Below are positions 58,684 to 64,000 of a stretch of DNA of 64,000 nucleotides, one piece after another. A program made the translations under genes and the position numbers. The stretch's first letter is position 1; the number at the start of each line of letters is the position of its first letter. The stretch lies in NCBI RefSeq assembly GCF_001641615.1, contig NZ_LRRU01000023.1:186001-250000 (forward strand), in the 5' to 3' direction. Source of the DNA: Pseudoalteromonas gelatinilytica (GTDB taxonomy: Bacteria; Pseudomonadota; Gammaproteobacteria; Enterobacterales; Alteromonadaceae). The notes under the pieces are model-generated. The model was not told where the DNA came from. It searched no databases and worked only from the letters and a program-made list of their open reading frames with translations.

Positions 58684-60936
58684 TTAAAGCTGCCATGCAT
58701 AGCTTAGTTTAGTGAAGAAGGTACGCTGATCACGCTCAAGACTCTTCAACGAATCATCTTGATACCCTTTATCAGAATACCCTAAATAAAACAGTGTCTG
58801 CGAGTTAATTTTGTACGAATACACTAGCTGAGTACCATAATCGCGGTTAGTTTGGCTTACATCAAATCGATAAGCTTCATTGTTTCGATCGACATCTTCA
58901 AACTGTAAAACGAGTTTCAGCATCGAGCGCATATTAAATTTATAATAAACACGTAGATCCGTTAAGTTTGCAGTATAAACACGCTCATTTTGCTCGTTAT
59001 CTAGGTAGCTGTAGCTGTGCTCTAATTGAATCTGCCAATGGTCGTTAATATCCCATGTCATCTCAGGTTCAATGCGCACCATAGTACCGAGAGCGGCATT
59101 ACTGTAATCGATTTTACTGCCATATTGAGCATACAATAAGAAACGAACATCGCGGATGGGTCTAAAACCGCCGTAGATATAGCCTATGTTTTGGTTAAAG
59201 TACTCGCCGGCATAAAACTCATTTCGATGAATAAAACCAATTTCTGTTTGCGATTGCATCTTACCTTTAAAGGTAAAATAGCCATCATATTCTTCTTCGA
59301 GTAGGTCGCCATTTTGCGCCCATGTTTTATCCCACTCAACATTGTAACTGTACTCTGTGATTGCATCATCAGCATCACGATACCAGGTTTGCCCACCACC
59401 TAATTGTACTTGTTCATAATCAACTTTAGCTTGGTAACCTAAGTCTGAGCGGTATTCTTTACCGATATTTTCGTAATTAGCATAGACTTCGTAATCACGC
59501 TTAGTTCTCGTGAATTCAATGGCATAAGCTTGATCGGATTGGTCTTTATCAACGCCATAATAATCCACTAAAAAATCGGGGTTGGTAGTATCTGTAGTTG
59601 CTACTTGATACTGCAAACTATCTGATTGATTAAACCAGTAGCTTCCATCTAGAGATAACACCGTATTATGATAATCATCATTTTCACGGTGAGTACTCAT
59701 CACACCAATCGTACTTTTTTCACCAATATCAAACTGATAACGCCCTGCTACTGCTTGTGTTTTATCTGCAAGATTGGCAAAGCCCGACCCTTGATTCGTC
59801 GGAAGTAAGACACTGGTATTCTGATCGTCAGCGTACATAAAGCCATAGCTGTGTGCGCCAGTTTTACCCGTTAATTTTAAACCCACATCAGGTTCAGCAA
59901 TCATTCGCGTGTATAAAAGCTCTAATTGGCTGGTATTAAAGTAAGAGGCGCCATCTAAAAAGAATGGGCGCTTTTCAGCATAGTAAATTGAGTAAGTGGT
60001 ATTTACATCAAGTTCAAGTGAATCTGCCTCAACCTGCGAAAAGTCAGGGTTAATGGTGGCATTAATAACCGCATCTTGCGTGACCCCCCAACGTAAGTCC
60101 AAGCCCGCTTCAGTATCAATATCACCATTTTGCCAATCACCCGGCACTGTATCTTTGGTATCATGGCGAAGCGCAGTTAATGTTGGCGTAAGCTGAATAT
60201 TTTGGCTTTCAGTCATGTTGGCAAAGCCTGTGAGTTTATCAAACTGACAAAAGCTACACTTCACATCTCGGTCAAAACCAACGTTCGACATTTGATAATA
60301 CACATCACGCGGGTAATTACGCCATACTGCAAAACTCCACGTTAACTGGGCTTGATCCTTTGGAAAGCGAAGTGCAGTAAATGGAATACGCATTTCAACC
60401 ACATACCCATCGTCAGTTATTTGCCCTGCACTATCCCAAATGGCGTCCCATGATGGGTCTTCCGCCCAATCATCGATATCGGTCATGCGCATATCGCCTT
60501 GCGCACCCAGTGGGTTTACATAAAACTCATAGCCAGTTCGTTCATCATTGAAGGTATCAATCATCAAGGCAACATTGTCGTCTTGCCAGAGTGTATCGCG
60601 GTCTCGAAGGGCGGCACGAATTTGCGAAGGGTCATTATCTTTTGCAATAAAACCAACATACAAGTATTTACCATCTTCATACATGTAAGCATCAGTTTGA
60701 ACGAGAGGCGTACCTTTTTCAGTTGGTTCATTTTGATATTTTAGTGGCACTTTTGTAGCGTATTGCCAGTGCGATTCATCCATCACACCATCAACGCTAA
60801 TCGACTCTTTAATATGGGCAAGGGAGAATTCTGCTTTATCAAATGCATTAGCATAAAAAGGCACACTAGCAACACTGAGTAAAAATGTAGGGGCGATTAT
60901 TTTATTTATTATTCTTTTTAAGTACTGCATAAACAT
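58684..60936 (-). CDS. DUF5916 outer-membrane protein with CBM9-like N-terminal domain
   Basis: A 750-residue exported protein. After the signal peptide (to about residue 31, VPFYANA) comes a CBM9-like carbohydrate-binding-fold domain (ISVDGVMDESHWQYATKVPL, DNVALMIDTFNDERTGYEFYVNPLG; about 40-225), then a long DUF5916 beta-barrel (IYYAEKRPFFLDGASYFNTSQLE) ending in YAWQL, with aromatic C-terminus suited to outer-membrane insertion. Function is unknown; binding of a glycan or peptide near a pore is plausible. Both ATG 60936 and ATG 60930 can start it. Confidence 0.87.
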   Translation of the reverse strand: MFMQYLKRIINKIIAPTFLLSVASVPFYANAFDKAEFSLAHIKESISVDGVMDESHWQYATKVPLKYQNEPTEKGTPLVQTDAYMYEDGKYLYVGFIAKDNDPSQIRAALRDRDTLWQDDNVALMIDTFNDERTGYEFYVNPLGAQGDMRMTDIDDWAEDPSWDAIWDSAGQITDDGYVVEMRIPFTALRFPKDQAQLTWSFAVWRNYPRDVYYQMSNVGFDRDVKCSFCQFDKLTGFANMTESQNIQLTPTLTALRHDTKDTVPGDWQNGDIDTEAGLDLRWGVTQDAVINATINPDFSQVEADSLELDVNTTYSIYYAEKRPFFLDGASYFNTSQLELLYTRMIAEPDVGLKLTGKTGAHSYGFMYADDQNTSVLLPTNQGSGFANLADKTQAVAGRYQFDIGEKSTIGVMSTHRENDDYHNTVLSLDGSYWFNQSDSLQYQVATTDTTNPDFLVDYYGVDKDQSDQAYAIEFTRTKRDYEVYANYENIGKEYRSDLGYQAKVDYEQVQLGGGQTWYRDADDAITEYSYNVEWDKTWAQNGDLLEEEYDGYFTFKGKMQSQTEIGFIHRNEFYAGEYFNQNIGYIYGGFRPIRDVRFLLYAQYGSKIDYSNAALGTMVRIEPEMTWDINDHWQIQLEHSYSYLDNEQNERVYTANLTDLRVYYKFNMRSMLKLVLQFEDVDRNNEAYRFDVSQTNRDYGTQLVYSYKINSQTLFYLGYSDKGYQDDSLKSLERDQRTFFTKLSYAWQL

Positions 60937-61080
60937 CCATTTAGATACTGGCGCGTTAGAAACGCTACTTGACTGATTTCAAAGCGATTGTAATTCAGCA
61001 AGGTACATTTGTTAATCTTATTTTCAATTTAACGTCATAAAATTTAACAAAACACTCCATTTGTACTAATAACAGAGCCA

Positions 61081-61118
61081 AAAAAAGCCCCATAGCCAAA
61101 CAGCAATGGGGCTTTTTT
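61081..61118 (-). terminator. Intrinsic terminator after the RhlE-like helicase gene
   Basis: AAAAAAGCCCCAT pairs with ATGGGGCTTTTTT around a 12-base loop. On the minus strand it follows the helicase stop by 33 bases and ends in six T. It separates this gene from DUF5916. Confidence 0.9.
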
Positions 61119-61151
61119 ATAGAAGCTCTTATCGTTTGTTATCGAAATTCA

Positions 61152-62453
61152 TTACTTTTTAAGGCTTAATTTATTGCCTTTCAAAGATTTGCGAACATTT
61201 GCGATACGTGAACGATTCTTCGCACGCGCTTCACCCGTAGCCTGACCTGAAGCCTTATTTGTACGGCTACGGCGTAAATGCGACGGCTTTTTACCAATTT
61301 TATCAATCAGTACTTCACGGCTGCTTACTTCGTAACCTGGTAAAACAACACGCTTGATGCGCTGTCCGATTAGCTTTTCGATATCAAATAAAGTGTTTTC
61401 TTCTTCACGGCTGACAAACGAAATAGCTTGACCCGGCTTACCAGCACGACCTGTACGGCCGATACGGTGCACGTAGTCTTCTGCAAGCCAAGGTAGGTCG
61501 ATGTTGATCACACGTGGTAAACCTTCAATATCAATACCACGGGCAGCCACTTCGGTTGCGACCAGCACACGAACTTTACCTTCTTTAAACTCGCGCAAAG
61601 CGCGGCGACGATTACCTTGGGTTTTATCACCATGACAAACAACCGCTGGAATACCATCAAGGTTAAGCTCTTTTACAAGCTCATCAGCAGTCTCTTTCAT
61701 GTTTACGAAAACAAGTACCTGCTGCCAATTTTTCTTACCAATCAATTCAGATAAAAGTTCTTGCTTTCGGCGCTCTTCAACAGGATAAACAACGTGTTGC
61801 ACTGTTTCTGCGGTACTGTTTGTTTGATCGACACGAATGATTTCAGGCTGCTTTAGTACTTTACTCGCAAATTGTTTAATTGCAGCAGGGAAAGTGGCAG
61901 AGAACAACAAGATTTGACGCGCTTCATCACAGCTATTTATAACCGTTTGCATATCGCTGATAAAACCCATGTCTAGCATACGGTCAGCTTCATCAAGCAC
62001 TAAATGCTTAACATTAGCTAAGCTGATGTTACCTAAACGAATATGATCAAGTAAGCGCCCTGGCGTTGCAACCACGATGTCAACACCCGCTTTCAAATCG
62101 TTAGCTTGACCCGCTAAATTGATACCACCAAACAAGCACACTGTTTTGAGTTCAGTGTATTTTGCAAACGCTTTAAAATTATTAGCGATTTGTTCAGCTA
62201 ACTCGCGAGTAGGTGCAAGCACTAATGCACTCGGTGCATTATTTTCACTAACCGCTGATTCTGATAATTTTTGGATAAGTGGTAAAGCAAATGCTGCGGT
62301 TTTACCCGTGCCTGTTTGCGCACTAACAAGTACGTCTTTGCCTTTTCTTACCGCAGGAATTGCACTACGTTGAACGGGAGTAAGCGTTTCGAAATTAAGC
62401 TCTTCTAATGCCTGTAAAAGCTCAGAAGAAAAACTAAATGATTTAAAATTCAT
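61152..62453 (-). CDS. rhlE: ATP-dependent DEAD-box RNA helicase (RhlE-like)
   Basis: A 433-residue helicase with motifs in order: Q motif (FETLTPVQ), I AQTGTGKT (about 45), Ia PTRELA, Ib TPGR, II DEAD (about 154), III SAT, IV VFVNMK, V ATEVAARGID and VI HRIGRTGR. The tail after residue 375 is basic and ends KLSLKK. Most similar in layout to RhlE, used in ribosome assembly or RNA turnover, especially in the cold. TATAAT on the minus strand at 62496-62491 could be the -10 box. Confidence 0.93.
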   Translation of the reverse strand: MNFKSFSFSSELLQALEELNFETLTPVQRSAIPAVRKGKDVLVSAQTGTGKTAAFALPLIQKLSESAVSENNAPSALVLAPTRELAEQIANNFKAFAKYTELKTVCLFGGINLAGQANDLKAGVDIVVATPGRLLDHIRLGNISLANVKHLVLDEADRMLDMGFISDMQTVINSCDEARQILLFSATFPAAIKQFASKVLKQPEIIRVDQTNSTAETVQHVVYPVEERRKQELLSELIGKKNWQQVLVFVNMKETADELVKELNLDGIPAVVCHGDKTQGNRRRALREFKEGKVRVLVATEVAARGIDIEGLPRVINIDLPWLAEDYVHRIGRTGRAGKPGQAISFVSREEENTLFDIEKLIGQRIKRVVLPGYEVSSREVLIDKIGKKPSHLRRSRTNKASGQATGEARAKNRSRIANVRKSLKGNKLSLKK

Positions 62454-62499
62454 GCTGTATAACCTGCGGCCATCATATCAAGGGTCGCAAATTATACAG

Positions 62500-62538
62500 A
62501 AAAAAAATGACTTTAGTTAGTTATAACTTAACTAAAGT
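62500..62538 (-). terminator. Intrinsic terminator overlapping the 3' end of the 143-residue gene
   Basis: On the minus strand ACTTTAGTTA (62538-62529) pairs with TAACTAAAGT (62519-62510), then CA and an eight-base T run. The stop codon of the gene lies in the loop, so the ascending stem is coding sequence. The stem is AT-rich but the T tract is strong. Confidence 0.8.
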
Positions 62539-62952
62539 GCCTTTTAATGCCACGCCAGCAACAAATGTGCCCGCACCACATTGATATTCTGTTTGGCTGA
62601 CAAACTCACGCTTCTTGTAATACGACTGAATATTTACAACTGCATTCATGCCTTCACGAACAGCACGCTCTTGTAATGCTTTTAAAGCACTGAGCATTAC
62701 CCATTCACACGCCTCTCGGTCAGTTTTATTAAATGCGTTGGTTTTCTTGTTGGTGATAACTTCACCATAATTGGTTTTAATGCTGGTATGACTTTGATCA
62801 GCAAAATACAGCGGAATATCTAACAGCGCTTGTTTCGCTTTGGTGGTTTCAAGTAGTGCTTGTACAGGTAGCGTTTGTATATCATCACGTGCAAAACTGT
62901 TTGTTGAAAACAAACAAGCCGCTAAAACACATGCAAGGGGCAATAACTTCAT
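62521..62952 (-). CDS. Exported protein of unknown function (excinuclease-misnamed family)
   Basis: A 143-residue protein with signal peptide (LLPLACVLAACLFSTNSFA). The C-terminal half (EWVMLSALKALQERAVREGMNAVVNIQSYYKKREF, then YQCGAGTFVAGVALKGTLVKL) resembles a group of small secreted proteins often labelled excinuclease ATPase subunit in databases; that label is not supported by any ABC motif here. It starts at the base after the MipA stop, with AAGGA inside the end of mipA. Confidence 0.75.
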   Translation of the reverse strand: MKLLPLACVLAACLFSTNSFARDDIQTLPVQALLETTKAKQALLDIPLYFADQSHTSIKTNYGEVITNKKTNAFNKTDREACEWVMLSALKALQERAVREGMNAVVNIQSYYKKREFVSQTEYQCGAGTFVAGVALKGTLVKL

Positions 62953-63783
62953 TTAAAAATTCCTTCTATAAAACTTCCATGCAACACCAAAACCGACCGA
63001 AACATTATAATCTTGCTTCACGAGTGGGCTTGCATCTTGTTGACTGTTAGCAAGGTGATGATATTTAACAAAACCACCTAACCAATACTTTGGTGTGTCA
63101 AAATGTACCCCAATTGATACATCAGCGCCAGAAAAACCTGAACGACTTGAGTATGCTTGGCGAGTTTCATTGCTATGTAAGTCACTCACTCCATAGTAGT
63201 AATCAAGGTATTTATCGCTAGCAAAGTTGATATTGCCACGAAACGCTAATGAAAATTGTGAATCCGCTTTTTCGATGATCGGCACTCGATAATACACACT
63301 TGGCCCATAACGCCAGCCAATATCATCAATACCTGAGAAATCTGTCGCAATGGCTTTGCGTGCAAACAGGCTTAAATACAAATGCTGTTTAGCGTTTGGT
63401 TCACCTATTAGGTAGTAATTAAGTGAAGGCCCTAATTCAAACACCCAATCTAGATCATCCATACCTTCTCGGGCTTTGTTGTCTTCACTGTCAACTGCAA
63501 GACCTACGTTGGCAGATAAATCTAAATGGAGGTTTTCTTGCTGCCACAAAAAGCCAGTGAAGTTATTGCGGTCGATGGCCATTTTATCGCTTTGATAACG
63601 AAAATAAGGCACAGGCAATAGGTATTGCTCACTTTCATCTGAACCTAAATAATGCGGGATATCAGCATAAAAAAGGCCTGCACCGAACTCCATTTTTGCA
63701 GTGCCCTTTTCTACACTATCTTCTGCAGCATAAGCATTAAAAGTTAGAATAAATAAAATACTTATGATGCTGCGCTTGATCAT
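62953..63783 (-). CDS. mipA: MipA/OmpV-family outer-membrane protein
   Basis: A 276-residue beta-barrel protein with signal peptide (SIISILFILTFNAYA). EFGAGLFYADIPHYLGSDESEQYLLPVPYFRYQS is the classical MipA/OmpV start, and the C-terminus YNVSVGFGVAWKFYRRNF is a final barrel strand. The ATG at 63783 overlaps the ketoacyl-synthase stop (ATGA), so it is preferred to the upstream GTG. The family is linked to peptidoglycan-enzyme scaffolding (MipA) or osmoregulation (OmpV). Confidence 0.88.
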   Translation of the reverse strand: MIKRSIISILFILTFNAYAAEDSVEKGTAKMEFGAGLFYADIPHYLGSDESEQYLLPVPYFRYQSDKMAIDRNNFTGFLWQQENLHLDLSANVGLAVDSEDNKAREGMDDLDWVFELGPSLNYYLIGEPNAKQHLYLSLFARKAIATDFSGIDDIGWRYGPSVYYRVPIIEKADSQFSLAFRGNINFASDKYLDYYYGVSDLHSNETRQAYSSRSGFSGADVSIGVHFDTPKYWLGGFVKYHHLANSQQDASPLVKQDYNVSVGFGVAWKFYRRNF

Positions 63784-64000
63784 GCTTGCCACTTTTTAAA
63801 GATTAACGAGGTATTGATGCCACCAAACGCAAAGTTATTACTCATAATGTAATCTGTTTGCATTTCACGGCCATTGCCCTTGATATAATCTAAATCAGCA
63901 CACTCAGGATCGACATCCGTTAAATTGATAGTAGGTGCAAACCAACCATCATTCATCATATTGATACTTGCCCATGCTTCAATGGCGCCACACGCTCCTA
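63780..64000 (-). CDS. Beta-ketoacyl-ACP synthase, C-terminal part (5' truncated by window edge)
   Basis: Reading the minus strand from the window edge gives GACGAIEAWASINMMNDGWF, then PTINLTDVDP and the end SNNFAFGGINTSLIFKKWQA. The FGG-N-S signature and the preceding GACGAIEA helix are the C-terminus of FabB/FabF-type condensing enzymes; the remaining about 72 residues carry the last catalytic region but not the Cys. The stop overlaps the MipA start (ATGA). Whether it serves ordinary fatty acids or a specialised pathway such as aryl polyenes cannot be decided here. Confidence 0.88.
   Translation of the reverse strand, partial: GACGAIEAWASINMMNDGWFAPTINLTDVDPECADLDYIKGNGREMQTDYIMSNNFAFGGINTSLIFKKWQA

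Noticed and set aside
62521..62952. Excinuclease ABC subunit
   Set aside because: The C-terminal pattern matches proteins carrying that database name, but there is a signal peptide and no Walker or ABC signature, so the name is unsuitable.

Overview
The window is a chromosomal segment of a low-GC (about 40% by eye) marine gammaproteobacterium. Gene content and protein flavour (ilvIH, HU-beta, ECF sigma/ChrR with photolyase, a seven-gene glycogen operon, astCAD plus DUF1338, Omp_AT barrel, Sbal_3080-like lipoprotein) point to the Alteromonadales, most likely Pseudoalteromonas or a close relative. That assignment is inference from protein resemblance. No rRNA, tRNA, CRISPR array, prophage or intact insertion sequence was seen.

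Bases 1-1200: the end of ilvI, then ilvH (branched-chain amino acid synthesis), a bidirectional terminator and hupB. Bases 1399-11692: a tightly overlapping minus-strand block encoding an ECF sigma factor, its ChrR-type zinc/cupin anti-sigma factor, a DUF523/DUF1722 protein, a CPD photolyase, a SnoaL-like protein, an SDR, an FAD amine-oxidase-like protein, DUF1365, a cyclopropane-fatty-acid-synthase-type methyltransferase, DUF2878, a chalcone-isomerase-like protein and a DUF3833 lipoprotein. This is the layout of the singlet-oxygen/photo-oxidative RpoE-ChrR response. The motif TGATC-N17-CGTA occurs three times in gene-upstream positions: before the sigma gene, before a LON-domain gene just upstream, and before the chalcone-isomerase-like gene. 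This suggests one autoregulated regulon with an extra LON-domain member.

Bases 11700-20400: a two-gene operon of tiny orphan proteins (one too short for usual gene callers), a hemolysin-III family protein, an alkyltransferase-like DNA-repair protein overlapping a LysR regulator, and a divergent RND efflux pair. An accessory patch follows (18560-20301) with small membrane or secreted orphans and eight copies of a GTGGGTGTC repeat in two clusters. Bases 20374-24847: rluF, then a minus-strand operon of an inactive-EAL/HDOD protein, a DUF418 membrane protein and an orphan periplasmic sugar-binding-type protein.

Bases 24939-37003: a complete glycogen operon (CBM48 protein, malQ, glgB, glgX, glgP, glgC, glgA). 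A 1.2-kb AT-rich non-coding gap follows, then a membrane GGDEF-EAL protein, a secreted beta-propeller-like protein and an unusual periplasmic SBP-plus-PDC fusion. Bases 42329-48468: an Lrp/AsnC regulator divergent from astC-astA-astD-DUF1338-SBP (arginine succinyltransferase pathway without astB and astE), with hairpins in three of the gaps; a fold-III ornithine/lysine decarboxylase comes next.

Bases 50037-64000: a DUF1704 (MATCAP-like) putative metallopeptidase, a tandem thioredoxin protein, DUF3081, an AbgT transporter, an outer-membrane barrel, a lipoprotein amidohydrolase with a DUF442 phosphatase-like partner, a DUF5916/CBM9 barrel protein, an RhlE-like helicase, and the start of a coupled ketoacyl-synthase/MipA operon that runs off the right edge.
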